64,000 bases of DNA from the NCBI GenBank assembly GCA_903858015.1, contig CAIOGZ010000008.1, positions 1-64,000 on the forward strand. Direction: 5' to 3'. Both the position numbers and the translations under genes were made by a program. The DNA is from an uncultured cyanobacterium (GTDB taxonomy: Bacteria; Cyanobacteriota; Cyanobacteriia; PCC-6307; Cyanobiaceae). Below the pieces are notes generated by a model that was not told the DNA's origin, searched no databases, and saw only the letters and a program-made list of their open reading frames with translations. Of the stretch, positions 43,139 to 51,378 are shown in pieces. The stretch's first letter is position 1, and every line of letters begins with the position of its first letter.

Positions 43139-44748
43139 CCGACTCCAACCAAAAACAACTCGGCAACACTCTCTGGAGCATCGCCGACCAACTGCGTGGC
43201 GCCATGAATGCGGACGACTTCCGCGACTACATGCTCTCCTTCCTTTTCCTGCGCTACTTGTCCGACAACTACGAGCTGGCAGCCCAACGGGAGCTGGGCA
43301 GCGATTACCCAGAGCTGGAAGTCGACAGTCCCAGGGTGGCACTCAGAATCTGGTATCAACTCAATCCTGAGGATATCGAAGCGTTCGAAAAGCAGATGCG
43401 GCGCAAGATTCATTATGTGATCCAGCCAACGCATCTCTGGAAAAGCATTGCCCAGCTTGCTCGCACCCAGAATGGCGATCTCCTCAATACCCTGCAGGCA
43501 GGCTTCAAATACATTGAAACCGAATCCTTTGAAAGTACCTTTCAGGGCCTCTTCTCCGAGATCAACTTGGCCTCTGACAAGCTTGGGCGCAGCTACGAAG
43601 ACCGTAACGCCAAGCTCTGCATCGTGATCCAGAAGATTGCCGATGGACTGGCGCAATTTTCCACCGCCATTGATGCGCTGGGTGATGCCTATGAATACCT
43701 GATCGGGCAATTTGCAGCGGGTTCGGGCAAGAAGGCGGGGGAGTTCTACACTCCCCAGCAGATTTCCGATATCCTCTCTGGCATTGTCTCCCTGGACAGC
43801 CAAGACCCGAAAAGCGGCACCAAGCAGCGGCTAGAAAGCGTGCTGGACTTTGCCTGCGGCTCTGGCTCCCTCCTCCTCAACGTCCGCAACCAGGTGACCA
43901 CTGCGGGTGGCACCATCGGCAAGATCTACGGACAGGAAAAGAACATCACCACCTACAACCTCGCTCGCATGAATATGCTGCTACATGGGGTAAAAGATAC
44001 CGAGTTTGAAATCTTTCACGGCGATACCTTGCTCAATGAGTGGGAGATGATGCGGGAGCAAAACCCGGCCAAAAAGCCGAGCTTTGATGCGATCGTTGCC
44101 AACCCGCCCTTTAGCTACCGCTGGGAGCCCAGCGACGCCTTAGCCATCGACGTGCGCTTCAAAAGCCACGGCTTAGCCCCCAAATCCGCCGCCGACTTCG
44201 CCTTCCTGCTGCACGGCTTCCACTACCTCAAAGATGAAGGCGTGATGGCGATCATCCTGCCCCACGGCGTGCTCTTCCGTGGTGGTGCCGAAGACCGCAT
44301 CCGCACCAAGCTGCTAAAAGACGGCCATATCGACACCGTGATCGGCCTGCCCGCCAATCTCTTCTATTCCACCGGCATCCCGGTGTGCATCCTGGTGCTC
44401 AAGAAGTGCAAAAAGCCCGACGACATCCTTTTCATCAATGCAGCCGAGCACTTCGACAAAGGCAAACGCCAGAACCAACTAAGCGAGCAGCACATTACCA
44501 AGATCATTGCCACCTACCAGCATCGCAACGAAGAGCCCCGCTACTCCCGCCGGGTGGCGATGGCCGAGATCGAAAAGAACGACTTCAACCTCAACATTTC
44601 CCGCTACATCAGCACGGCGATCGCAGAGGAGCAGATTGATCTAGAGGCGGTGAATTCTGACCTTGTCGCCCTGGAACTGTCAATCGCTGTAGCACGTGAG
44701 CAGCACAATGCCTTTCTTCAGGAACTGGGGCTACCTCTTTTGCCGTGA
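43135..44748 (+). CDS. hsdM: Type I restriction-modification DNA methyltransferase subunit
   Basis: A 537-residue N6-adenine methyltransferase. The N-terminal HsdM_N domain includes LWSIADQLRGAMNADDFRDYMLSFLFLRYLSD. The SAM-binding motif I is VLDFACGSGSLLLNV (near residue 235) and the catalytic motif IV is NPPF (near residue 323), followed by SYRW. It also shows FAFLLHGFHYLKDEGVMAIILPHGVLFRGGAED. It methylates the HsdS-defined site and is required for restriction. The gene is last in the operon, unusually after hsdR and hsdS, and is intact, so host methylation should still work despite the broken hsdR. It ends about 50 bp from convergent cysW. Confidence 0.97.
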   Translation: MTDSNQKQLGNTLWSIADQLRGAMNADDFRDYMLSFLFLRYLSDNYELAAQRELGSDYPELEVDSPRVALRIWYQLNPEDIEAFEKQMRRKIHYVIQPTHLWKSIAQLARTQNGDLLNTLQAGFKYIETESFESTFQGLFSEINLASDKLGRSYEDRNAKLCIVIQKIADGLAQFSTAIDALGDAYEYLIGQFAAGSGKKAGEFYTPQQISDILSGIVSLDSQDPKSGTKQRLESVLDFACGSGSLLLNVRNQVTTAGGTIGKIYGQEKNITTYNLARMNMLLHGVKDTEFEIFHGDTLLNEWEMMREQNPAKKPSFDAIVANPPFSYRWEPSDALAIDVRFKSHGLAPKSAADFAFLLHGFHYLKDEGVMAIILPHGVLFRGGAEDRIRTKLLKDGHIDTVIGLPANLFYSTGIPVCILVLKKCKKPDDILFINAAEHFDKGKRQNQLSEQHITKIIATYQHRNEEPRYSRRVAMAEIEKNDFNLNISRYISTAIAEEQIDLEAVNSDLVALELSIAVAREQHNAFLQELGLPLLP

Positions 44749-44801
44749 GTGTACGAACAGACCCATGAAGCAGCTTGCTCAATCATGCGCGAGCCGCCCC
44801 C

Positions 44802-45725
44802 TTACCCCCGATCCCGCTCAATCAGCCGCTCCAAGCCAATCTTGAGCAGCAGCGATACAATCGCCACGCTGGCTAGCACCAGGGCGGCGCCAAAGGCCAG
44901 TTCGGTGTTGTATTGCTTGTAGGCATCTTCCACAAATAGGGGCAGCGTTTGGGTTTCGCCGCGGATGTTGCCACTCACCACCGACACCGCTCCAAATTCC
45001 CCCAGGGCCCGGGCCGTGGTGAGGATCAGGCCGTAGAGGGCGGCCCAGCGCACCGAGGGCAGCGTGACTTTCCAAAACACCTGCCAATCGCTGGCGCCCA
45101 GGGTGCGGGCCGCCTCCTCCTGGTCCCAGCCCTCCTCCTCCAGCAGCGGAATCACCTCCCGGGCCATGAACGGAAAGGTCACGATGATCGTGGCGAGCAC
45201 GATGCCGGGAATCGAAAAGATGATCTTCCAGCCGGTGCTCTGCAGCAGCCCCGCAAAAATGCCGTGGCTGGGGCTATAGAGCAGCACCAGCATCAACCCC
45301 ACCACCACCGGTGAAATCGAGAAGGGTAGATCGATGATGCTCAGCAGCAGGGCCTTGCCCCGGAAGCGGCGGCGGGCGATCGCCGTGGCGGCCGCCAGCC
45401 CGAAGATGGCATTGCAGGGCACCGCGATCGCGGTGGCGATCAGGGTGAGCCGCAGCGCAGCCAGCAATTCGGGCGAGTTGAAGTTTTCGAGAAAGACGCC
45501 GAAGCCCTTGGCAAAGGCCTGCACCACCACCGCCAACGCCGGCAGCAGGATCACCACCCCCACGTAGAGGCAGGCCAGGATCGGAATCAGGGCGGGCAGC
45601 CAGCTGCTTGCAGGGGATTTTTGCGATTTAGCAGATTGATCAGGGTCTTGATCCGGGGATGGAAACGAGGGCTTGACCCAGGCCGGTGGGCGTAGGTCTT
45701 GGAGGGGGGGGATGGGGAAGGCCAT
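44802..45725 (-). CDS. cysW: Sulfate ABC transporter permease CysW
   Basis: A 307-residue inner-membrane permease with six helices, preceded by a Pro/Ser-rich hydrophilic N-terminus (about 45 residues). The binding-protein-dependent transport signature EEAARTLGASDWQVFWKVTLPSVRWA (the EAA loop) marks the ATPase contact, and ALGEFGAVSVVSGNIRGETQTLPLFVEDAYKQYN is characteristic of CysW. It pairs with CysT to import sulfate or thiosulfate supplied by the binding proteins. It is downstream of cysT in the same direction. No cysA ATPase gene is next to it; the restriction operon begins where it might be expected. Confidence 0.96.
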   Translation of the reverse strand: MAFPIPPLQDLRPPAWVKPSFPSPDQDPDQSAKSQKSPASSWLPALIPILACLYVGVVILLPALAVVVQAFAKGFGVFLENFNSPELLAALRLTLIATAIAVPCNAIFGLAAATAIARRRFRGKALLLSIIDLPFSISPVVVGLMLVLLYSPSHGIFAGLLQSTGWKIIFSIPGIVLATIIVTFPFMAREVIPLLEEEGWDQEEAARTLGASDWQVFWKVTLPSVRWAALYGLILTTARALGEFGAVSVVSGNIRGETQTLPLFVEDAYKQYNTELAFGAALVLASVAIVSLLLKIGLERLIERDRG

Positions 45726-45822
45726 GGCAGAAAGGCTGGCGGGGCGGGAAGGCTGGCGGGCCGCTTGGCAGGCAGTGGGCGGCGGCTAAGGCTTGCGGGG
45801 AAGAGTTGCTGGCAATAGCCCC

Positions 45823-46683
45823 TTAGCCGCTGGCGTCTCCGCCCTGGTAGCGCTGGCCCCAAACCTGCAGGGCGTTGATCACAATCAAGCTCACCAGGGC
45901 GAAGATCAACATCACCGTACCGATCACGGTGGCGGCTTCGTACTCGCTTTCTTCCAGGTGTTGGATGATCAAGGTGGGGGTGATCAGATCCTTGAAGGGC
46001 ACATTGCTGGAGATCATCACCACCGAGCCGTATTCGCCCACCGCCCGGCTGAAGCCCTGGGCAATGCCCGCCAGGATCGCCGGCATCAGCTGCGGCAACA
46101 CCACCTTGAAGAAGGTCTGGGCTGAATTGGCGCCCAGGCACCAGGAGGCCTCCTCCTGCTCCTTCTCCAGCGAGCGCAACACCGGCTCCACGGTGCGCAC
46201 CACAAACGGCAGCGAGATGAAGATCATCGCCACCGCCACCCCCAGCCAGGTGAATGACACCTTGAGGCCGGTGGCCTGGAGGATCGGCCCCCCCAGCCAG
46301 CCCTGCGGGCCATAGACAAACGAGAGGGCCAGGCCCGCCACGGCGGTGGGCAGGGCAAAGGGCAGATCGATCAGGGCATCGAGCAGGCGCTGGCCGGGGA
46401 AGCGGGCCCGGATCAGGGCCCAGGCGATCAGCAGGCCAAAGACGCCATTGATCAAGCTGGCCAGGGCCGCCAATCCGAAGCTGACCTTGTAGGTGCTTAG
46501 GGCGATCGGGCTGGTGGCCGCCTCCCAGAATCCGGCCGGGCCGATGCCGGCGGCCTTGAGCAACATCCCCGCCAGGGGCAACAACAGCACCAGGCCGATG
46601 TAGGTCCAGGTGATTGTCCAGGGCAGGGTGGGGCGGAACCAGCGCGGCAGTGCTAGGCCACGGCGCTGGAGGGCGACGGTCAT
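45823..46683 (-). CDS. cysT: Sulfate ABC transporter permease CysT (CysU)
   Basis: A 286-residue permease when counted from ATG 46683 (MTVALQRRGLALP). An ATG at 46734 would add 17 residues. Six helices are visible with the EAA-type loop EEASWCLGANSAQTFFKVVLPQLMPAILAG. SRAVGEYGSVVMISSNVPFKDLITPTLIIQHLEE is a CysT signature. It forms the transmembrane pore with CysW. cysW begins about 100 bp downstream on the same strand, and the cysR-type regulator lies 130 bp upstream, also on the same strand. An unrelated GC-rich spacer separates cysT and cysW. Confidence 0.95.
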   Translation of the reverse strand: MTVALQRRGLALPRWFRPTLPWTITWTYIGLVLLLPLAGMLLKAAGIGPAGFWEAATSPIALSTYKVSFGLAALASLINGVFGLLIAWALIRARFPGQRLLDALIDLPFALPTAVAGLALSFVYGPQGWLGGPILQATGLKVSFTWLGVAVAMIFISLPFVVRTVEPVLRSLEKEQEEASWCLGANSAQTFFKVVLPQLMPAILAGIAQGFSRAVGEYGSVVMISSNVPFKDLITPTLIIQHLEESEYEAATVIGTVMLIFALVSLIVINALQVWGQRYQGGDASG

Positions 46684-46810
46684 GACGGGCTGGAGCAACG
46701 GGGGGAGCTGAAGCGGACCGTACCACCGCCGCACGGGTATTGGGCGGTTGTTCGCTGTGGTTACGGGTTATGGAGTTGCCGTGGCCTAGGCGGGCTCCGG
46801 CGAGGCCCAC

Positions 46811-47392
46811 TCAGCAGGCTGCCGCCAGGAACTGGCTGGGGATGAGCAGATCGGCTTCGCTGACGCTCCGGAGCAGGCCGATCGTTTTGTAGCGATTCAG
46901 GTTTTTGGTCACCGTGACCCGGGTCAGGCCGCTGACTTCGCCCAGGGCCCGGTGGGTGAGGTTCATGTCCTTGAGGGAGAAGCGGTAGCCGCTGCTGTTG
47001 ACCTGGCCGAAGCGCACGCCCAGCCAGCGCAGCAGCATCAGCAGCCGGCGCTCGGCGCTGCGGATGCGGTTGATCTCGAAAATCTCTTCGGTGTTGCGGA
47101 TTTGCTGGCGCAGCAGGGCAATGGTTTCGGCGTCGTTGGGATTGTGCTGCTCAACAACCACCGTGCTGAGGCATTGCACTTCGACCGGATCGAGGCCCGA
47201 GTGGGCGTTGCTGACCAGCTCACCGGGGCCCCAGATGCCGAGCGTGATCGCCTCGCCCTCTTCGTCCCAGGTGGTGGTGCGCAGATAGCCGTCGTGGATC
47301 AGCCAGGTCAGGCCTGCCGGCAGCACGTCGTTGGGGCGCAGGCTGAGGCGCAGGGGCTTGGGGGCGGACTTGGTTGGGGTTGCAAGGGCCAT
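46811..47392 (-). CDS. cysR: CRP/FNR-family regulator, CysR-like
   Basis: A 193-residue regulator. A beta-rich cNMP-binding-like domain with GEAITLGIWGPGELVSNAH is followed by a helical dimerisation segment (LLRQQIRNTEEIFEINRIRSAERRLLMLLRWLG). The C-terminal Crp-type helix-turn-helix is MNLTHRALGEVSGLTRVTVTKNLNRYKTIGLL. In Synechococcus a CRP-type protein called CysR lies among sulfate-uptake genes and is required for sulfur-starvation responses. The position beside cysT and the sulfate-binding genes supports that identity. Ligand and target sites were not determined. Confidence 0.85.
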   Translation of the reverse strand: MALATPTKSAPKPLRLSLRPNDVLPAGLTWLIHDGYLRTTTWDEEGEAITLGIWGPGELVSNAHSGLDPVEVQCLSTVVVEQHNPNDAETIALLRQQIRNTEEIFEINRIRSAERRLLMLLRWLGVRFGQVNSSGYRFSLKDMNLTHRALGEVSGLTRVTVTKNLNRYKTIGLLRSVSEADLLIPSQFLAAAC

Positions 47393-47580
47393 GGCGGCAG
47401 GGGGGCGAGGGAAGGATCGGTGTTCATCGGTTCAAAGCAGGGGGCCAACAGGGGCCCGGCGGGGGCATTCGCAGCGGACAGCTCAGGCGAGCAACCATCG
47501 GGGTTGGGCGGGTGCGGCCAGCTTAGCACTAAATCCCCATCGGTCTAGTGTGTTTTGGGTTACGCCGCCCGGCTTGGGCC

Positions 47581-47597
47581 GCCCGGCCTAGCCGGGC
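47581..47597. terminator. GC-rich hairpin 3' of the Rrf2 gene, possible terminator
   Basis: GCCCGGC (47581-47587), loop CTA, GCCGGGC (47591-47597) form a seven-base perfect stem. It lies 14 bp beyond the Rrf2 stop on the minus strand. No T-run follows in either direction, so it may act as an attenuating or RNA-stabilising hairpin rather than a classic terminator. Confidence 0.35.
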
Positions 47598-47611
47598 CGG
47601 GCTGGCATGGC

Positions 47612-48043
47612 TCAGATGAAATACATCACTTGCGACTGCAGCCGCTGGTCGCGGTCATCGAGTAGGTCTTGCAGGGAGGTGTTGGCCAGGATCGCCTCGC
47701 GGGCCTGCTCCAGCCGCTGCTGCAAGCCGCCGATCACCTCAAATTCCGGGCTCTGGCGCGCGGCGCTGCCGCGGTTGTCGGTGTCGCCCTCCAGGCAGGC
47801 CACCACCTCGGCGATCAGGATGTCGGCCGGCGGCCGGGCGAGCTGGTAGCCGCCGCGGGGGCCGCGGATGCTGTGCAGGATCCGCCCCCGCCGCAGGCTG
47901 GTGAGCATCTGTTCGAGATAGCGATCCGGGATCCCCTGGCGGGAGGCGATTTCCGCCACCTGCAGCACGCCGCCCTGGGGGTGGATCGCCGCCAGCTCCA
48001 GCAGGGAGACGAGCCCGTATTCCGTCTTCGCACTGAAGGCCAC
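47612..48043 (-). CDS. Rrf2-family transcriptional regulator
   Basis: 143 residues from GTG 48043, preceded by GGGGAA. The N-terminal winged helix starts FSAKTEYGLVSLLELAAIH and continues with VLQVAEIASRQGIPDRYLEQMLTSLRRGRILHSIRGPRGGYQLARPP, the standard Rrf2/IscR DNA-binding region. The cysteines that bind an Fe-S cluster in IscR are missing: the linker has CLEGDTDNRGSAARQSPEF with a single Cys. It is divergent from sbpA, with about 190 bp between. Its close link with sulfate genes suggests a sulfur-related role, as with CymR-type Rrf2 proteins. This is inference. Confidence 0.9.
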   Translation of the reverse strand: MAFSAKTEYGLVSLLELAAIHPQGGVLQVAEIASRQGIPDRYLEQMLTSLRRGRILHSIRGPRGGYQLARPPADILIAEVVACLEGDTDNRGSAARQSPEFEVIGGLQQRLEQAREAILANTSLQDLLDDRDQRLQSQVMYFI

Positions 48044-48229
48044 GCGGTTCCCCGGCGCATTGGTGGGGATTGTGGCAGTTCTGGTGCCCAGGGCTGGCTG
48101 GGCCCAGGGCTCGATCGGTCCAGCGCTTGAGGGGGCCAGCGCTTGAGGGGGCCAGCTTGATGTATCCCGGGGCACTTCGGCGCCGCCAGCCGGGCCCCTA
48201 GTTTCAATCAGTACTCCCATCGGATAACC

Positions 48230-49294
48230 GTGGTTTTGTCTTCCCTTGGTTCGCTCGGCCGCTCTGCCACTGGCTTGGTTTTGGCCGGCCTGGCCGTGGC
48301 CCCAACCGCCGCCTCCCTGGCTCTGGCGGGTTCGACCCTGCTGGTCGCCCAGCCGGCCAGGGCCGATGCCAACCAGATTTTGCTGGTCAGCTACGCCGTA
48401 ACCAAGGCGGCCTACGACAAGATCATTCCCCTATTTGTGGCCGACTACAAGCAGAAAACCGGCGAACAGGTGCGGGTTAAAACCAGCTACGGCGGCTCGG
48501 GCAGCCAGACCAGGGCCGTGATCGACGGCCTCGAGGCCGATGTGGTGAGCCTGGCGCTGGCGGCCGATGTGTACAAGCTTCAGGAAAAAGGGCTGATTGA
48601 CAGCGGTTGGGAGCGGGAATTCGCGAATCAGTCGATCATTACCAACTCCACCGTCGCCCTGTTCGTGCGGCCAGGCAATCCCAAGAAGATCAAGACCTGG
48701 ATTGATCTTGACAACAAGAATGTTGATGTGGTGACGGCCAATCCGAAAACCTCCGGCGGTGCCCGCTGGAACTTCGCAGCCCTGTGGGGATCCGTAACCC
48801 AGACCGGTGGTGATGAGGACAAGGCCAAGAAATTCATTGAGGCGGTCTATAAAAATGTGGATGTGTTGCCCAAGGACGCCCGCGAGGCCACCGATACCTT
48901 CGTGAAGCGTGGCAAGGGGGATGTGCTGCTCAATTATGAAAATGAAGCGATCCTGGCCCGCAAGAGCGGTGAATGGACCGTGCCGGTGATCATTCCCAGC
49001 CCCAACGTGCTGATCGAAGGGCCGATCGCCGTGGTGGACAAGAATGTCAACAAGCACGGCAGTCGCAAGCTTGCCGAAGCCTTTGCCCGCTTCTTCTACA
49101 CCCCTGCCGCCCAGAAAGCCTTCGTGGACAATGGCTTCCGCCCGGTAACGCTTGAGGGCAAGGCCTATGCCAAGGGCAAGTTCCCCGCCGTCAGCACCTG
49201 GCGGATCACCAAGCTCGGTGGCTGGAAGGTGGTGGATCTGAAGTTTTTCTCGAAGGGGCGCGTTTGGGATGAGATCTTCGCCAAGAGCCGCTGA
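48230..49294 (+). CDS. sbpA: Periplasmic sulfate-binding protein
   Basis: A 354-residue precursor. GTG start at 48230, with a signal peptide of about 46 residues ending ARA. The mature region begins DANQILLVSYAVTKAAYDKIIPLF. Family motifs are KTSYGGSGSQTRAVIDGLEADVVSLALAADV, NPKTSGGARWNFAALWGS (the oxyanion site), LPKDAREATDTFVKRGKGDVLLNYENEAIL and FRPVTLEGKAYAKGKFP. It captures sulfate for CysT/CysW. It is the first of two tandem paralogues; a 16-base-pair hairpin separates it from the second. It is divergent from the Rrf2-type gene. Confidence 0.95.
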   Translation: MVLSSLGSLGRSATGLVLAGLAVAPTAASLALAGSTLLVAQPARADANQILLVSYAVTKAAYDKIIPLFVADYKQKTGEQVRVKTSYGGSGSQTRAVIDGLEADVVSLALAADVYKLQEKGLIDSGWEREFANQSIITNSTVALFVRPGNPKKIKTWIDLDNKNVDVVTANPKTSGGARWNFAALWGSVTQTGGDEDKAKKFIEAVYKNVDVLPKDAREATDTFVKRGKGDVLLNYENEAILARKSGEWTVPVIIPSPNVLIEGPIAVVDKNVNKHGSRKLAEAFARFFYTPAAQKAFVDNGFRPVTLEGKAYAKGKFPAVSTWRITKLGGWKVVDLKFFSKGRVWDEIFAKSR

Positions 49295-49306
49295 CCTTGG
49301 CCCCGG

Positions 49307-49349
49307 CCCCTGGGCAGGCTCGAGCTAGCCCAGCGAGCCTGCCCAGGGG
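49307..49349. terminator. Strong 16-bp hairpin between the two sulfate-binding genes
   Basis: CCCCTGGGCAGGCTCG (49307-49322) pairs perfectly with CGAGCCTGCCCAGGGG (49334-49349), leaving an 11-base loop. The hairpin follows the sbpA stop by 13 bp and precedes the second gene's ATG by 27 bp. No T-run follows, so it could attenuate transcription or stabilise the sbpA end of the RNA, limiting read-through into the paralogue. Confidence 0.65.
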
Positions 49350-49376
49350 TGGCAGTCCGATTTGGCTTGTACGGTA

Positions 49377-50477
49377 ATGGGTGTGCTCGATCGCCGAACC
49401 GTGGTTTACCGCCGCCTCGTTACCGCTCCCCTTTGCTGCGGCGCCCTGCTGCTGGCGGCCGGGCTAGCTGGCTGCGGCGGCCCCCAGGCCACGGGCGGCC
49501 GGCCTGGGGGCAAGCCTGGGGAGCAGCCAGCTGAGCAGCAAGGCTCCCAGTCGCTGCTGCTGGTGAGCTACTCGGTCACCAAGGGGGCCTACGACAAGAT
49601 CCTGCCCCAATTCAAGGCGGACTGGAAACGGCGTAGCGGCCAGGATCTGGAGGTCAAAACCAGCTATGGCGGCTCCGGCAGCCAAACCCGCGCCGTGATC
49701 GATGGCCTCGATGCCGATCTGGTCACCCTGGCCCTGCCGGCCGATGTGCTCAAGCTCCAAGCGGCTGGCCTGGTGCAGCCGGGTTGGGAGCAGGAGTTAC
49801 CCAACGACTCCACCATCACCCATTCGGTGCTCACCTTCTTGACCCGCGCCGGCAACCCGAAGGCGATTCGAACCTGGAGCGATCTGGCCCGCCCCGGGGT
49901 AGCCGTGTTGACGGCCAATCCCAAGACCTCCGGCGGCGCCCGCTGGAACTTCCTCGGCCTCTGGGGGTCGGTGCGGCGCCAGGGGGGCAGCGACCAGGCC
50001 GCTGAGGCGTTCGTGGCCTCGGTGTACAAGAACGTCAGCAACCTGCCCAAGGATGCCCGCGAAGCCAGCGACGCCTTCCTCAACCGCGGCCAGGGCGATG
50101 TGCTGCTCACCTACGAGAACGAGGCCCTGCTGGGCGCCAAGCAAGCTGACAGCAAGGCCACGGCGATGGTGGTGCCGGCGCTGAACATCCGCATCGATGG
50201 GCCGGTGGCGGTGGTGGATCGCAATGTGGACCGCAAGGGCAACCGCAAGGCGGCCGAGGCCCTGGCCGCCTACCTCCAGGGCGAGGAGGCCCAGGAGATC
50301 TTCGCCGCGGAGGGATTCAGGCCGGTGAATGCGGCGGTCTGGGCGCGCCGCAAGGCCTCCTTCGCTCCGGTCACCACCCTGTTCACCGCCGCGGATCTGG
50401 GCGGCTGGCCTGCGATCGACCGCACCTTCTTCGCCAGCGGCGGCGTCTGGGACCGGCTGGCCGCCGCCCGGCGCTGA
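49377..50477 (+). CDS. Lipoprotein-type sulfate-binding protein, second paralogue
   Basis: 366 residues from ATG 49377. The lipobox LLAAGLAGC predicts a lipid-anchored protein, unlike SbpA with its ordinary signal peptide. The mature domain repeats the family motifs VSYSVTKGAYDKILPQF, KTSYGGSGSQTRAVIDGLDADLVTLALPADV, NPKTSGGARWNFLGLWGS and LPKDAREASDAFLNRGQGDVLLTYENEALL. It is clearly paralogous to SbpA but diverged in the linker and C-terminal region. A role in sulfate or thiosulfate uptake, perhaps with different affinity, is likely. Its lipid anchor would depend on Lgt encoded at 13.2 kb. Confidence 0.92.
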   Translation: MGVLDRRTVVYRRLVTAPLCCGALLLAAGLAGCGGPQATGGRPGGKPGEQPAEQQGSQSLLLVSYSVTKGAYDKILPQFKADWKRRSGQDLEVKTSYGGSGSQTRAVIDGLDADLVTLALPADVLKLQAAGLVQPGWEQELPNDSTITHSVLTFLTRAGNPKAIRTWSDLARPGVAVLTANPKTSGGARWNFLGLWGSVRRQGGSDQAAEAFVASVYKNVSNLPKDAREASDAFLNRGQGDVLLTYENEALLGAKQADSKATAMVVPALNIRIDGPVAVVDRNVDRKGNRKAAEALAAYLQGEEAQEIFAAEGFRPVNAAVWARRKASFAPVTTLFTAADLGGWPAIDRTFFASGGVWDRLAAARR

Positions 50478-50506
50478 TCCCCCTTCCCCACCGGCCCCAG
50501 CCCCCG

Positions 50507-51295
50507 ATGTGCGAACTGCTGGCCCTCAGCGCCAACACCCCCACCGACCTGCGCTTCTCCTTCCACGGCCTGCGGCTGCGGGGCGGCTCCACCAGCGACC
50601 ACGCCGATGGCTGGGGGCTGGCCAGCTACGACCCCGACGGCCAACGCCTGCACCTCTATCGCGAGGACGCCCCGGCCGCCTTCTCACCGGTGGCGGCGGC
50701 GGTGGCGGCGCTCGATCTGCGGGCCCACTGCTCGATCGCCCACATCCGCAAGGCCACCCGGGGCGTGGTGGCCCTGGAGAACTGCCACCCCTTCCACCGG
50801 CGCTGGCGGGGCCAGGAGTGGGTGTTCGCCCATAACGGCGACCTCCAGACCCTGCCGCCCCTGGCGGGTGGGCACCGGCCGATCGGCCAAACCGACAGCG
50901 AGGCGGCCTTCTGCTGGATCCTGGAGCAGCTGGAGCGCCAGGGCGTTTCGGCGCAGGATGAGGCCGGCCTGTTCGCGGCGCTGCTGGCCTGCTCGGATCG
51001 GCTGGCCGGCGAAGGCATCTTCAACGGCCTGGTGAGCAACGGCAGCTGGCTGTTCGCCTACGCCGGCACCAAGCTGCACCGGGTGACGCGGCGGGCGCCC
51101 TTCGGGCTGGTGCGGCTGGCCGACGACGACCTGAGCGTCGATTTCGCGGCCGTGACCCAGCCCAGCGATGTGGTGACGATCCTCAGTACCGAGCCGCTCA
51201 CCGCCGAGGAAAGCTGGCAGCCGCTGCAGGTGGGCGAGGCGATCCTGCTCAAGGCCGGCGAGATCGTGCGGCGACGGCCCGGCCGAGGCGAGTAA
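50507..51295 (+). CDS. Class II glutamine amidotransferase, YafJ type
   Basis: 262 residues starting MCELLALSANTPTDL. The N-terminal nucleophile is Cys2, as in all class II amidotransferases after Met removal. The pattern GGSTSDHADGWGLASYD, AHIRKATRGVVALENCHPF, EWVFAHNGDLQ and GQTDSEAAFCWIL matches the YafJ/DUG3-like family (gamma-glutamyl hydrolase-type). The exact substrate in bacteria is not known; related fungal DUG3 takes part in glutathione breakdown. It begins 29 bp after the sulfate-binding lipoprotein gene on the same strand, so it may be in the same transcription unit. Confidence 0.9.
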   Translation: MCELLALSANTPTDLRFSFHGLRLRGGSTSDHADGWGLASYDPDGQRLHLYREDAPAAFSPVAAAVAALDLRAHCSIAHIRKATRGVVALENCHPFHRRWRGQEWVFAHNGDLQTLPPLAGGHRPIGQTDSEAAFCWILEQLERQGVSAQDEAGLFAALLACSDRLAGEGIFNGLVSNGSWLFAYAGTKLHRVTRRAPFGLVRLADDDLSVDFAAVTQPSDVVTILSTEPLTAEESWQPLQVGEAILLKAGEIVRRRPGRGE

Positions 51296-51378
51296 TCACG
51301 CTATTGTCACTCGGGATACCGGTGTTTTGTAAGGTATACGGGAGATTGGGTTGATCTGAACGTGTTGAGGTCGGCCCG

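Noticed and set aside
35700-44800. Integrase and attachment sites bounding the restriction island
   Set aside because: No integrase gene, tRNA target or matching direct repeats were found at the island edges; the only tRNA in the window is 18 kb away.
51296-51378. Sigma-70 promoter before the rhodanese gene
   Set aside because: TTGTCA and a TATAC-like word occur, but the spacing is wrong and no consistent -10/-35 pair could be drawn.
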